A stretch of 64,000 nt of DNA from CADCTQ01 sp963844325 (lineage in GTDB: Bacteria > Bacteroidota > Bacteroidia > Cytophagales > 172606-1): positions 6,014,001 through 6,078,000 of the forward strand of contig CAWJNV010000002.1 of the NCBI GenBank assembly GCA_963844325.1. The letters run 5' to 3'. Each line of letters begins with the position of its first letter. Position 1 is the stretch's first letter. The position numbers and the translations under genes are program-made. Shown piece by piece: positions 44,602-53,764 of the stretch. The notes below the pieces were generated by a model, which worked only from the letters and a program-made list of their open reading frames with translations, was not told where the DNA came from and did not search any database.

Positions 44602-44656
44602 TTCCCCCCTCTCCTCTGGCACGGGTCAGAGACCCGCGCCAGAGGAGAGGGGGGAA
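44602..44656. terminator. Strong palindrome between convergent genes (family J)
   Basis: Arms 44602-44620 (TTCCCCCCTCTCCTCTGGC) and 44638-44656 pair perfectly, with an inner CGGGTC/GACCCG stem, one A-C mismatch and an AGA loop. A second small hairpin (GCCAGTC...GACTGGC) lies at about 44549-44574. The position suggests bidirectional termination. A T-run is lacking. Confidence 0.65.
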
Positions 44657-44699
44657 ACGCCATGGGGGTAACGGAGGAAAGAAAGTAAGCTTCAACCGG

Positions 44700-45395
44700 T
44701 TACGCGGCCTGCGGCGGATTGTCTTTTTTGCCGCTTGCCGCGTGGCTTCCTTTGCGCTCCACCAGTACCCGGGCATTCTGGTAGCCGGCGAAGAAGGCCG
44801 GTTCATTGGCCCGCACCATGCCCACGATCAGGTCCAGCCGTTCGCGCAGGAGCAGGTCCGCCTCGCGGAAGCAGCCTTGCAGGGCGTCGGTTGCCTCCTT
44901 GCGGGCCACCGTACCCAGCCGGGGCTCGTTCACCGAACCATCGAAGGTCGTGATGGCCTGCCGCAGTTCGTTCAGCAATTCTTTAGTGACCCGGTATTCG
45001 GCCAGCGGCTTGAGGTGTTCCTGGGCCCGCTGGTGAATAATCCGGGCGCGGTCGATGAGTACGCCGGCGCCGGTCTGCCGGAGGTCGCTGGGGGCGTAGT
45101 CGATTTCCCGGAGCAGCACGGTTTGCCCCGTAAACGTGGCGTAGGCTTTCAGCTTGCTGGTTACGTCGAGGGCCACCGACACGAGTTGTTCCTTGCGCTG
45201 CTGCTTCTGTTCGGCCAGGCCGCCCTTGTTGGTCTGCTGTACCTGTTTGTGCGCATTGATCTGCCGGATGCACGCCTGGAAGGCCATGAACGAAGGGGTA
45301 TAGTTGGGCAATGCCGACACTACGGCGGCCCGGTCCAGCAGGTAGCGTTCTACCATCTGGTACATTGTCAGTTTGTTGTCCTGGGAAGTCGTCAT
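44700..45395 (-). CDS. Conserved-type helical hypothetical protein (231 aa)
   Basis: 231 aa from ATG 45395 (MTTSQDNKLTMYQMVERYL); the long upstream extension is Pro/Ser-rich and not credible. It is almost wholly helical, with LPNYTPSFMAFQACIRQINA, EQKQQRKEQLVSVALDVTSK and LREIDYAPSDLRQT. This layout matches a common uncharacterised Bacteroidota family of about 230-250 aa in which two or three long helices repeat. No signal or TM segment. The function is unknown. Confidence 0.75.
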   Translation of the reverse strand: MTTSQDNKLTMYQMVERYLLDRAAVVSALPNYTPSFMAFQACIRQINAHKQVQQTNKGGLAEQKQQRKEQLVSVALDVTSKLKAYATFTGQTVLLREIDYAPSDLRQTGAGVLIDRARIIHQRAQEHLKPLAEYRVTKELLNELRQAITTFDGSVNEPRLGTVARKEATDALQGCFREADLLLRERLDLIVGMVRANEPAFFAGYQNARVLVERKGSHAASGKKDNPPQAA

Positions 45396-45840
45396 GTAAA
45401 AAATGGGGTTTTCCCTGGATACGGCGGGACGCGCCCCGGGTAATCGCAGGGGCCCCCGGCCACTGCCGGCGTCAGCCATGGAAAGGGGCGCAGGCGGCCC
45501 GGCCCTTTCACTTTCCGCTGCATCAGTTGATGAATGGTACATGGAGCCCTCAGCCCGCACTATGGCGGCAGCAGTGGCGCCAATGGCAGGTGATGAGCGG
45601 TATATACGGCCTCAAGCGCCTTGTATAGTCGCTTCAAGGTTCCAAATACGGCCCGCAGCAGTCTTCCGGCAACCCCGAGACGCGTGTATACCACTGACAA
45701 TACGTTGCCGGCCGGAACCAGACGGCTGCCGGATCGCCGAAGCCGTTTCCTGGCCGTCCTCATCGGACCAAATGGTACAAGCGGCGGAAAAAATACGACT
45801 GCACGCCTCTTTGTAGCCCCTTACCGCCGACTTTCCGGCC
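45396..45840. other. Intergenic region, no supported gene
   Basis: 445 bases. Several open frames exist on both strands but have biased Arg/Ala/Pro composition and no start or ribosome-site support. No family repeat was found. It should include the promoter of the 231-aa gene and the end of the beta-barrel gene. Confidence 0.45.
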
Positions 45841-46587
45841 CTACCGTCCCGCCCGCTGCCGGGCGCTGAGCCGGTTCCAAGCGCCTCCCAGGGTAAACTG
45901 GACGAAGAAATGGCTCATCCGGTCGCGCGGCGCGTTGCGCAATACCGTATGGTCGGAATACCATTCGCTATAGTCGCCGGCGCGGTAGCCGATCCTGAAC
46001 TGGGCCATTACGCAAGACCCTGCTTTCTCGCTCAACGCGTCAAATCCCACCCCGAAGTTCCACGTACTTTGAAAATGCGTGAGCAAAACCGCGTTGCCCG
46101 GCTGCGTCAGCAACCCGTTGAAATCCCCATCGGGCGTATTGCGCGAAAGCGTCAGGGTGGTTTCCATGCCGCCCGACCCGGCGAACGGGTAAAACCGCCA
46201 GTTCCTCCCCTCGATCAAGGTGTAGCAGGCATTGAATTGCATCAGGTAAGCACTGCGACGGGTAGTAGCCGTTTCGGCAATTTGCGGGCCGTAAGGATTT
46301 ACCGTGTGTGCCAGCTCAAATCCTACCAGGAGGCGGTTCAGCCGGTATTGCACCCCGCCGCCCCAAAAGACCTGTACGCCGCCCAGTTCCGGATAGTCCG
46401 TTTCGCGCAGCCGGGCGTTGATGCCACCCGCCCGGGAAAAAGCCAGGAGTTGCGTCATGTAAAGCTCAAATCCCCGCCGGCCCCGGACCGGTTCGGCCAC
46501 GGCCGGTTCTCCGGGCAGGGTTGCCGGTGACTGCGCAAGGGCAAACTGCCCGAGCAGCATAACGATCAGCATACTTATTGACTTCAT
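45841..46587 (-). CDS. Outer-membrane beta-barrel protein
   Basis: 248 aa from ATG 46587 (MKSISMLIVMLLGQFALAQ, signal peptide). The mature part alternates short amphipathic strands with turns (FELYMTQLLAFSRAGG, GVQVFWGGGVQYRLNRLLV, TWNFGVGFDALSEKAG, AQFRIGYRAGDYSEWYSD), ending near SHFFVQFTLGGAWNRL. This is a typical 8- to 10-strand Bacteroidota outer-membrane barrel of the 'PorT/OMP beta-brl' kind. Its partner and function are unknown. It is divergent from the HTH/SRPBCC pair. Confidence 0.78.
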   Translation of the reverse strand: MKSISMLIVMLLGQFALAQSPATLPGEPAVAEPVRGRRGFELYMTQLLAFSRAGGINARLRETDYPELGGVQVFWGGGVQYRLNRLLVGFELAHTVNPYGPQIAETATTRRSAYLMQFNACYTLIEGRNWRFYPFAGSGGMETTLTLSRNTPDGDFNGLLTQPGNAVLLTHFQSTWNFGVGFDALSEKAGSCVMAQFRIGYRAGDYSEWYSDHTVLRNAPRDRMSHFFVQFTLGGAWNRLSARQRAGR

Positions 46588-46797
46588 GGCATTTGTGGTT
46601 AAGCAGTGAACCAATTATCCTTGTCAGCCAGCGTTCCCCCACCATCTAGCATTATTGTTGACATGGCGGGCCGGCAAAGCCGAAAACAGCCTGAACCTAG
46701 CAGCAACCAGTGCATCAGGATTGCACTCCGTTGCCTTTTTTTTACAACCTTTTGATGACGGCCGGGTTATTTGCTCGAAAGCCCTCCCCTGCCACTT

Positions 46798-47100
46798 ATG
46801 CCAATCATTTCTTTTGTGCACCGGGTAGAACAGATGCACTACCTGATCAAAAACAAGGCTACCGGTACGCCGGAACAATTCGCCCGTAAAGTTGGTCTGA
46901 GCCGGCGAAGCCTCTTTTTATGGATCGAACAACTCAGGGACGACTTTCACTTCCCCATTGCCTACGATCCGGGCCGGAAATCCTACTTTTACACCTCGGA
47001 AGGAGAATTTGTCTTTGGTTTTACCGCCAAAGCCCAAAGCACCCTGACCAACCGGCCGCCCGACGGCAATGCGCTTGCCGAAACCACCCTTCCTGCATGA
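46798..47100 (+). CDS. Small HTH DNA-binding protein
   Basis: 100 aa from ATG 46798. The N-terminal half is a winged-helix/HTH of the DeoR or HTH_11 kind: RVEQMHYLIKNKATGTPEQF, then KVGLSRRSLFLWIEQLRDDF, and a wing IAYDPGRKSYFYT. Short Bacteroidota proteins of this kind often precede the gene they regulate. The stop overlaps the next ATG (ATGA, 47097-47100), so it is translationally coupled to an SRPBCC protein. Confidence 0.78.
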   Translation: MPIISFVHRVEQMHYLIKNKATGTPEQFARKVGLSRRSLFLWIEQLRDDFHFPIAYDPGRKSYFYTSEGEFVFGFTAKAQSTLTNRPPDGNALAETTLPA

Positions 47101-47576
47101 GATCCATTAAATTCACCGAAACCATCCGCATCCGCCAGCGCCCCGAGGTGATCTTCGACTACACGCAGGACTACGGGAACCGCCTCCAATGGGATACCTT
47201 TCTCAAAAGGGCCGACCTGGTGGACGGCGCCACAGCCGCCGGCAAAGGCGTAAAGTCGTACTGCGTGGCCCGAAACGGGATCGGCATGGAAACCGTGTAC
47301 GTATCGTTCAACCGGCCGCGGGCCGCGGCCGTGCAGATGACGCGGGGGCCATTCCTCTTCAAAACCTTCCAGGGCTCCTGGACCTTCAAGGCCCTGCCCG
47401 GCAGCGATACGGAAGTGATCTTCCTGTATTCGTTCACCCTCCGTTTCCCCTTCAGCCTCGCGGGCTTCCTGGTCAGGCGCATCCTGCAACGCAATGTGCG
47501 GCAGCGGCTCGTGGACTTGAAAACGTGTCTTGAACGCAACCCCCTCCCGGCGGGCCAGCCTGTAACGGTTCCGTAA
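47097..47576 (+). CDS. SRPBCC-fold (START-like) protein
   Basis: 159 aa starting MRSIKFTETIRIRQRPEVIF. The pattern IFDYTQDYGNRLQWDTFLKR, GVKSYCVARNGIGMETVYV, FQGSWTFKALPGSDTEVIF and a long last helix is the SRPBCC ligand-binding cavity fold (polyketide cyclase/START-like). It is coupled to the HTH gene by an ATGA overlap, so the two probably form a small regulated unit. The ligand is unknown. Confidence 0.82.
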   Translation: MRSIKFTETIRIRQRPEVIFDYTQDYGNRLQWDTFLKRADLVDGATAAGKGVKSYCVARNGIGMETVYVSFNRPRAAAVQMTRGPFLFKTFQGSWTFKALPGSDTEVIFLYSFTLRFPFSLAGFLVRRILQRNVRQRLVDLKTCLERNPLPAGQPVTVP

Positions 47577-47720
47577 ACCCGGCCTCCGGTCCCCCTCTCC
47601 CGCTGCGAAAAACCACCAAAGCCAGCCCCGGCGCGACCGGACTGCCCGCCTCAACGGGAGTCGCTGCCGGCCAGGGCGGGCATTACACGGGCGCAGCGTC
47701 CGGACACGCGGCGGGCCGGG

Positions 47721-48716
47721 TCAGAGCACTACTTTGCCTTCCACGGTGCAGGCGCAGGGGCTGTAGCTGTTGATCGCGCTGGGGTTGTTGCGACCCCAGT
47801 TGTCCCACCCCGGGGCGTAGTCGCCATAGAGATACCACCTTTCGCTGCCCCAGCTGCCGGTGTAGCACCAGCCCGTTTGGATGCTCTGGCTGATGCCCAA
47901 CTGGAGGTAGGCTACGGCGGCCTGCGGCGTGCCGAAGGCAATGTCAATGCGGGTTTTTCCGTAGAGCAATTCGAGGGTGTAGGTGCCGCAGTCTACGCGG
48001 TTGGGATTATTGTCGATGAGCCGGGTGGCGGCGGTTCCGGTCACCACGGCGATGCCGGCCGTGGGCCGCCAGGCAACGGCGGCGTACAGCTTGGAGTAGT
48101 TCCAGCGGAACACGTAGTCGCAGTCCGTCTGAAAGGTGGTAGCCGTGCATTGCAGCGAACGTGCCCCCAGGTAAGAACCGGTGATCCACTGGTTAGGGGT
48201 GGCGCTGAGGTTGATGGCCAGGCTGCCGTTGCCCTGCCACGCCGTACAGGGGGGAGGGTTCGCCGAGCAGTCACTGGCGGTTTTGCCGCTCGGGCTGTAA
48301 AGCACCGGCGTCTGGGCGGCCGAGGGGTCTACGATCTGCAACACTTCTTCCGAATCGGCGAAGTTAAGCTGGTGAAAAGGCTGCTTCTTCAATTCGAAGG
48401 CCTTCCGGTTGACTTTGTGCCGCAAATCACGCAGGTACGCGGCCCGGTCTTCGTCCATGTCCTTGATGCGGAGTGAACGTTCATACCGCAAGTCAATGAA
48501 TGCCTCCATCTCTTCGTAGGTCAGCTTGTTGAACAGGTCGCCCATTCGGTTGCGCTCGGCCTCGCTGAGTGAGGTTTTCTCGAAGTTTTCCGCCAGGTCG
48601 GTGAGCTTTTCCATCTGTACTTTGCTGGCTGGTTGTTCTTCCTGGCAGGCCGTCAGCAGGGACAGGGAAGCAAAAGCGACGATTACGGATCGGTAAAGTG
48701 TCTTGGTCAGGTGCAT
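47721..48716 (-). CDS. Lipoprotein, hypothetical
   Basis: 331 aa. A lipobox (SLSLLTAC, Cys near residue 24) ends the signal peptide. A charged helical segment follows (about 30-115: LTDLAENFEKTSLSEAERN and FELKKQPFHQL), then a Cys-rich beta domain from about 150 (TASDCSANPPPCTAW, TDCDYVFRWNYSKLYAAV, SGWCY-like turns, CACTVEGKVVL). The Cys pairs suggest disulfides in the periplasm or on the surface. No family was recognised. Confidence 0.7.
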   Translation of the reverse strand: MHLTKTLYRSVIVAFASLSLLTACQEEQPASKVQMEKLTDLAENFEKTSLSEAERNRMGDLFNKLTYEEMEAFIDLRYERSLRIKDMDEDRAAYLRDLRHKVNRKAFELKKQPFHQLNFADSEEVLQIVDPSAAQTPVLYSPSGKTASDCSANPPPCTAWQGNGSLAINLSATPNQWITGSYLGARSLQCTATTFQTDCDYVFRWNYSKLYAAVAWRPTAGIAVVTGTAATRLIDNNPNRVDCGTYTLELLYGKTRIDIAFGTPQAAVAYLQLGISQSIQTGWCYTGSWGSERWYLYGDYAPGWDNWGRNNPSAINSYSPCACTVEGKVVL

Positions 48717-49622
48717 AGGGTTAAGGAGGGTGGGATGGTGAAGGGTAGTTCAAGGTCCCGTTAAGCCGGACTCGCTGGGGCAACGCCGCTCCTGGAGGGA
48801 CATCGCCCGGTCTGGGGGTTGTGCCTGTGTGAATCGTAAAAGCGTAAGGTTTGCGTTAAAAGCGGGTACCGTCCGGCGAACGCCTGCCGGGCCGTGAGCC
48901 GGGCGGTTCGGGTTCGCGGAGGTACTTACCGGGAAGGTTGATTGAAACGCGCCTGGGTGGGAAAAAGTCACCCGGGCCGGCGAAGAGAGTCCGCCACACG
49001 TTTATCAATCATTAAGGTTTATTCCCGATGCCAATAGAACAAGGCCCGGGCAATATTGTTTATGATATTCAAAAAATATTTTAACTAAATCGGTTCACTG
49101 ATTAATGAATTTGACCGGCTGCGTCCAGCAATAGTAACCAATACAATTAGTTACGTACGGCAAGGCACTTTTGGGACGGACTTCTACCAGGTTACGTTAT
49201 TAACCATAGTTTACTCTGTTCGTCGGAGAGGAATGGAATTGAATGGGTATATGATTCGCGGGTTATCGGGGGTGCGTCATTGCGTAGAGACGCCATTCAT
49301 GGCGTCTGCACAGGAAGAGACGCCATGAATGGGAAAGAGGAGACGCCATGAATGGGAAGGAGAGACGCCATGAATGGCGTCTGTACATGAGGCAAAGCGG
49401 CTAGGGCGACGAAGCAATCTCCCCCGGAGAGCCGACCAAGCCAAGGAGCCCATTACCCCTTGGAGTGTCCAGTTCTCAAACCTCACACCATCCGCAACGG
49501 CGTTTGGCGGGGATAACGGTTAAGATTGCTTCGTCGCTCTGCCCGCTTTTCTGCCCGGCTCCCCGCAATGACGCATCCCATACGACTCGCTGAGCACGGA
49601 ATTACAGGAGCCGGCCACAAAA
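48717..49622. other. Long intergenic region rich in repeats
   Basis: About 900 bases. The first 550 (48717-49269) show no gene and no family repeat; AT-rich stretches around 49050-49250 are non-coding. From 49270 to 49579 nested palindromic elements occupy the sequence. One minus-strand frame near 48750-48971 has no start support and is not called. Confidence 0.5.
49270..49579. repeat. Nested K and C phrase elements
   Basis: A family K element (arms like CGCAATGACGCA and AGATTGCTTCGTCG) occurs intact at 49522-49579. A second, inverted K element has its two ends at 49270-49284 and 49403-49420, split by a run of four family C units (GAGACGCCATGAATGG phrases, 49286-49383). This looks like insertion of C units into an existing K element, with the pair of K elements facing each other. 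Confidence 0.8.
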
Positions 49623-49648
49623 AAAGCCTCCCGGTTCGGGGAGGCTTT
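49623..49648 (-). terminator. Intrinsic terminator of the mla operon
   Basis: AAAGCCTCCC (49623-49632) pairs with GGGAGGCTTT (49639-49648) across a 6-base loop. On the minus strand it is followed by a T-run (the A-run at 49619-49625 on the plus strand), 45 bases after the mlaD stop. A classic Rho-independent terminator. Confidence 0.88.
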
Positions 49649-49692
49649 CACGTTTGGTCAAACTGCGTGGCAGGGCAGCAAAGGTCGTCTCG

Positions 49693-50760
49693 TTACTCTT
49701 TCGGTGCGGGGATGGGGGCCGGCAGGGTGGAGTCGGGCCGGGCCGTGTTGGGCTGCGCGGTATCCACGGTGTGCTGGGCGGCCTGGCGGGCTTCCCGGTC
49801 CCGCCTGGCCTTTCTTTTGAAATAGCCCCGGAACAGGAAATTGTGCTGAAGGGCCTCCATGTTCTCGTCGAGTTTGTCGGTGCTGGTTTCCAGGTTTTCC
49901 ATCGTACTCTTGAGCTGAGTGGCAAACTGCTGGTCATTGAGCAGCACCCCCACAGCGTTCTTGTCGTCGTTCAGCTTGGTACTGGTTTCGTTGAGGTTGG
50001 CCGTCATCTCGGCGGCCGAGGCCGAAGTCCGCTGGAGTTGTTCCACCGACTGCCGCAGGTTGGCAAATACCGCGGTGTCGGTGAGCAGTTCGTTGGCGAG
50101 CCCGCCCTCCGTGTTGAACTTGTCAGACAGCCGGGCCAGGTCCCGCGACACCCGCACCGAGTTGCGCGACGCCTGCTGGAGGCTGGCCAGGATCGTGCGG
50201 AAGTCAGCCGACAGCGTAGTGTCGGTGAGCAGGGCGCCGGCCATGCCCTTGCCCTGCACCAGGCCGGCGCTCAGGGCCTTGAAGTCGTTGGTAATGTCTA
50301 CCAGGTTCTTGTTGTTCTCCTGGAGCGTCGCCATCAGGTCTTCCGTGCTCAGGGCCTGCACCACTTTGAGTTGGTCGCCGTCCTCCACGGGCGGCGCCTG
50401 CACACTGCCACCGGTAATTTCGATGAGTTTGCTGCCGATGAGGCTTTCCGAACCGAGCCGCGCCTGGGCCCCCTTGTGGATGAATTGCCGGGCCTGTTCT
50501 TCGATGTTCATGGCGATGCGCACCTGGGAAACGCCGTGCAGGTCAATGCGCTTCACCGTCCCGATCTTGACGCCCGAGAACCACACGTTGTCGCCCACTT
50601 TCAGGCCCGACACGTTGTCGAACACGGCGGTGACGCGAATGGTTTTGGTAAACCGCTTCTGCTGCCCGCCGAGCACGAATATGGCAGATACCAGGATGGC
50701 AATGGCCAGGAACACGAATATTCCCACCACCACCGTACGTTTATTGTCTGAAGCACCCAT
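49693..50760 (-). CDS. mlaD: MlaD/MCE-domain lipid transport protein
   Basis: 355 aa. An N-terminal TM anchor (TVVVGIFVFLAIAILVSAIF) leads to one MCE domain (about 40-115: VTAVFDNVSGLKVGDNVWFS, GVKIGTVKRIDL), then a long helical region (about 150-320) whose repeats resemble the coiled barrel tail of MCE proteins, and a Pro-rich end. It is the periplasmic substrate-binding ring of an Mla-type phospholipid transporter. It starts 5 bases after mlaF and 26 after the intervening gene's partner, in the order mlaE-mlaF-mlaD, without mlaB, mlaC or mlaA in view. Confidence 0.92.
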   Translation of the reverse strand: MGASDNKRTVVVGIFVFLAIAILVSAIFVLGGQQKRFTKTIRVTAVFDNVSGLKVGDNVWFSGVKIGTVKRIDLHGVSQVRIAMNIEEQARQFIHKGAQARLGSESLIGSKLIEITGGSVQAPPVEDGDQLKVVQALSTEDLMATLQENNKNLVDITNDFKALSAGLVQGKGMAGALLTDTTLSADFRTILASLQQASRNSVRVSRDLARLSDKFNTEGGLANELLTDTAVFANLRQSVEQLQRTSASAAEMTANLNETSTKLNDDKNAVGVLLNDQQFATQLKSTMENLETSTDKLDENMEALQHNFLFRGYFKRKARRDREARQAAQHTVDTAQPNTARPDSTLPAPIPAPKE

Positions 50761-50765
50761 TTGAT

Positions 50766-51539
50766 TTAGCTAGTAAAGTTATAGTCATAAAAAGATTTAA
50801 CCCGTTCATCATCCGTGCTGAACACCTCTTCGAAGGTGCCCTGGCGCTTGAACTGCCCGTCGAGCAGCATCACGACGCGGTCGGCGGTGGCCTTGGCGCA
50901 GGTCAGGTCGTGGGTGATGATGATGGAAGAAGTTTGGTATTGCTCCTGCACCTCGTTGATCAGGTTGTTGATCCCGATGCAGGTAATGGGGTCGAGGCCG
51001 GCCGTGGGCTCGTCGTAGAGCATAATGTCCGGTTTGAGAATTACCGTCCGGGCGATGCCGATGCGTTTGCGCTGACCGCCCGAGAGTTCGGAAGGCATCT
51101 GGTCGGCGGTCTGGGCCAGGCCCACGGCTTCCAGCGTGCTTTCCACCGTCCGGTTGATCTCGGCGCGGCTCAGGTTCTTGACGTGCCGGGTGAGCGGAAA
51201 TTCGAGGTTTTCGCGCACCGTCATGCTGTCGTAGAGGGCGCTGTTCTGGAACGAGAAGCCGATCTTGAGGCGCAGTTCGTCCCATTCGCGGGGCGTGAGG
51301 GCGCTTACGTTGCGACCCAGCACCTCAATAGTCCCTTCGTCGGCCTTCAGCAGCCCGGCAATGATCTTGATGAGCACCGACTTGCCCGTGCCCGAGCGGC
51401 CCAGCACCACCAGGTTTTCGCCCTGGTAGAGGTCCAGGTCCACGCCCTTGAGCACCTCGAAGTCGTCGAAGGCTTTTTTGAGCCCCCGGATCGTAATGAC
51501 CTTCTGGTTATAATGAATCTTTGATTGGTCTTGTTGCAT
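50766..51539 (-). CDS. mlaF: Mla-type ABC transporter ATP-binding protein
   Basis: 257 aa ATPase. Walker A is GRSGTGKS (about residue 47), the signature LSGGQRKRIGIARTVI, Walker B IMLYDEPTAGLDP, and the switch His in IIITHDLTCAKA. The D-loop Leu-Asp and the C-terminal extension fit MlaF-type ATPases. It lies 21 bases after mlaE and 5 before mlaD, so the three are one operon for retrograde or anterograde phospholipid movement across the inner membrane. Confidence 0.94.
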   Translation of the reverse strand: MQQDQSKIHYNQKVITIRGLKKAFDDFEVLKGVDLDLYQGENLVVLGRSGTGKSVLIKIIAGLLKADEGTIEVLGRNVSALTPREWDELRLKIGFSFQNSALYDSMTVRENLEFPLTRHVKNLSRAEINRTVESTLEAVGLAQTADQMPSELSGGQRKRIGIARTVILKPDIMLYDEPTAGLDPITCIGINNLINEVQEQYQTSSIIITHDLTCAKATADRVVMLLDGQFKRQGTFEEVFSTDDERVKSFYDYNFTS

Positions 51540-51560
51540 CGTTTTTTCCTCCTTTTTAGG

Positions 51561-52370
51561 TCAGCGCAGGGCATTGATTACCTGGAGTGCCAGCAGTTCT
51601 TCGATGAAGATCAGGAACATGGACGTCACCACCGAGGTGTTGGCCGCCCGGCCCACCCCTTCGGTTCCCTTCGAAGAATTGTAGCCCTTGTAGCACCCTA
51701 CCATGCCGATGGTAAAGCCGAAGAGCGTCGCCTTAAACACGGCCGAGAAAATGTCGAGGAAGGAGATGGCGTCGAACACCTGCTTGGTGTAGCTGGCAAA
51801 GCTGGTCAGCTCGTTGGCGTGGATGTTGACGTAGCCGCCCAGCAGGCCCACCGCGCCGGTGTACATGGCCAGGGCCGGCACCATGAACGTGGTAGCCAGC
51901 ACCCGGGTCACCACCAGGTACTTGAACGGGTTAATGGCCGACACCTCCAGGGCGTCGATCTGCTCGGTGACTTTCATGGAGCCGAGTTCGGCCCCGATGT
52001 TGGAGCCCACGCGGCCGGTGGCGATCAGGGCCGTCACCAGCGGGGCGAGGGCCCGCACGATGGCTACCGCGATGAGGGCCGGCAGCAGCCCCGTGGCCCC
52101 GAGTTCCTCCAGCGACGGCCGCGACTGGTTGGTGAACACGATGCCCATGATGAAGCCCGTGAGCGAAATGAGCGGCAGCGACCGCACGCCGATCTCGTAG
52201 CACTGCCGTACCACTTCGCGTAACTCGTAGGGGGGCACGAACACTTCCCGGAAGAAGCGGGCCATGAAGGAGAATACGCGGGCGAGTTCGATGAAGATCC
52301 GGTCTACCCGGTTGGATATCACGTATCGTTGCGCACCGGCCAGGCCGGTTTTTTTCGTAGTTGTTTCCAT
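51561..52370 (-). CDS. mlaE: Mla-type ABC transporter permease
   Basis: 269 aa with about five to six TM helices. The family motif is in VVRQCYEIGVRSLPLISLTG, FTGFIMGIVF-like TM1, and the conserved RVGSNIGAELGSMKVTEQID coupling region that contacts the ATPase; the C-terminus has YKGYNSSKGTEGVGRAAN. It is the first gene of the mlaEFD operon, whose promoter should lie in the 52371-52538 gap. Confidence 0.94.
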   Translation of the reverse strand: METTTKKTGLAGAQRYVISNRVDRIFIELARVFSFMARFFREVFVPPYELREVVRQCYEIGVRSLPLISLTGFIMGIVFTNQSRPSLEELGATGLLPALIAVAIVRALAPLVTALIATGRVGSNIGAELGSMKVTEQIDALEVSAINPFKYLVVTRVLATTFMVPALAMYTGAVGLLGGYVNIHANELTSFASYTKQVFDAISFLDIFSAVFKATLFGFTIGMVGCYKGYNSSKGTEGVGRAANTSVVTSMFLIFIEELLALQVINALR

Positions 52371-52538
52371 TGGTGATGCTGTTAACGGGCTTTGGCCCTC
52401 TCCCGTTTCCCCGATTGCCCTTTTGCGGGCCGTACCCGATTTGTATACTCCAATGGACTATAAATGTTGCGCGGGCAGGGAGTTATGGAGCGCAAAGGAT
52501 GCACCAACGGCAATACGTGCGACAATACGTCTCCGGGG

Positions 52539-52799
52539 TTACCGGTGGCAGACGGCGGGTTCGGGGAAATACTCGACCCGGATGCCCATCCGTTCGTACT
52601 CGGCAATGTATTCGCGGCCCAGGGCCCGGGCCAGCGTCTCGGGGTAGAATTTCTTGGGGTACACCTTGCATTCGGCCCCGTTCATCAGCAGCAGGAAGGA
52701 AGGCTCGTTCTCGTAGTAGCCTTCGGTGAAATCAAAACGCAGCAGTTCAATTTTTTCGCGTCGCATAACTTCTTGGGTGGCAATGGGTGAAGTAGTCAT
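52539..52799 (-). CDS. Small hypothetical protein (86 aa)
   Basis: 86 aa from ATG 52799 (MTTSPIATQEVMRREKIEL); an upstream in-frame region is Arg/Gly/Pro-rich and not credible. The body has strands LLRFDFTEGYY and FLLLMNGAECKVYPKKFYPE, then a helix LARALGREYIAEYERMG. No signal or TM segment. It reads in the same direction as mlaE with a gap of 168 bases. No family recognised. Confidence 0.6.
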   Translation of the reverse strand: MTTSPIATQEVMRREKIELLRFDFTEGYYENEPSFLLLMNGAECKVYPKKFYPETLARALGREYIAEYERMGIRVEYFPEPAVCHR

Positions 52800-53398
52800 A
52801 GGCCGACTGGCAGCTCGTGTATTTGTTTCGTTAATATAACACAAATGCAGCGTACCTGATTCGGTAGCCGGCAGAAAATCTACGGCGGCGGAAATTTTCT
52901 TTTCCGGGGTGACCGGGGCCGGCCGCATCCCGTGCCGGCCCCGTGACCAGAACGGCTGCCGGCGTACCGGCGGCGGCCCGGCCGGTGGTACGCCCGGGCC
53001 AAAACCTACGTACCCGGCGGCCGGTTTCCGGGGACCGCCAAAACAATTTTTCCCGCGCCGGCGGCCCCGCCGACCCTTTCGCCGGGGACGATTGCCGGGC
53101 CGGGAGCCGGTCCCCCTCCCCACTTTAGTGCATTCATAACGAGCTTATTACACAAGCATTTTCCGCCGGGGAACCGCACCCCGGATGCGGCCGGGGTTGA
53201 CTAACGTTGCAGCAGTATTTTTTCATCCCCGGGCCTCGACCTGTCGTCGGGCTGCTTACGGACACTGTTGGGGTTTCTTGCGTACCAGTCCGGCTTTGGC
53301 ATTCCTTTTCAACTGCTTTTTTCCCAGTACCCGTTTTTTCCCGGCACCCGGCCATCCGTCCGTCGCGGCCCGGGTCGTGTTTTTTATCCTTTTGCACC
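52800..53398. other. Divergent intergenic region, GC-rich, no gene seen
   Basis: About 600 bases between the 86-aa gene and the chemosensory operon. The frames are Arg/Pro/Gly-rich and have no support. The end of this region (53320-53398) must hold the promoter of the STAS-cheA operon; TTTATCCTTTTGC at 53391 is a weak -7-like match. No repeat family was found. Confidence 0.45.
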
Positions 53399-53746
53399 AT
53401 GAAACGACTACACATCCGGCAAATTCCCGCGACGGCCCGCAAAGGGCGGGCGGTGCTCCTCAAATTGGAAGGCGAACTGGTTGCCGACAACGTGCCGGCG
53501 GTGCACGAACTCCTGCTGGGCGTGCTGCCCGAGGCCAAAAGCGTACGGCTGGTGCTCCAGGAGGTGGAAAGCCTCGACCTGGCCTTCGTGCAACTGCTCT
53601 GGTCGGCCCGCCGGACGGCCGCGGCGCTGGACAAAAACTTTACCGTGGAAGGGACGCTGCCCGACGAACTGCGGGCCCTGCTGCAAACGGCCGGCCTCGA
53701 CGGCTTTCCCGGCTACGCGCACCAACCGGCCCCTTCACCCTCCTAA
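53399..53746 (+). CDS. STAS-domain protein, first gene of the chemosensory operon
   Basis: 115 aa. A STAS pattern: LKLEGELVADNVPAVHELLL, KSVRLVLQEVESLDLAFVQLL (in the position of the conserved DxS loop, here reading VESLDLA), and DKNFTVEGTLPDELRALLQ. ATG 53399 gives the expected STAS length. It precedes cheA by 18 bases. STAS-cheA pairs occur in several chemosensory systems; it may bind CheA or a partner. The Ser phospho-site in ESLDLA is suggestive, not proven. Confidence 0.78.
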   Translation: MKRLHIRQIPATARKGRAVLLKLEGELVADNVPAVHELLLGVLPEAKSVRLVLQEVESLDLAFVQLLWSARRTAAALDKNFTVEGTLPDELRALLQTAGLDGFPGYAHQPAPSPS

Positions 53747-53764
53747 CGCCCCGCCCCGATCCCC

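Noticed and set aside
49286..49383. CRISPR array (regular GAGACGCCATGAATGG units)
   Set aside because: The units are 17-23 bases apart with no unique spacers, are themselves palindromic in part, and no cas gene lies nearby.
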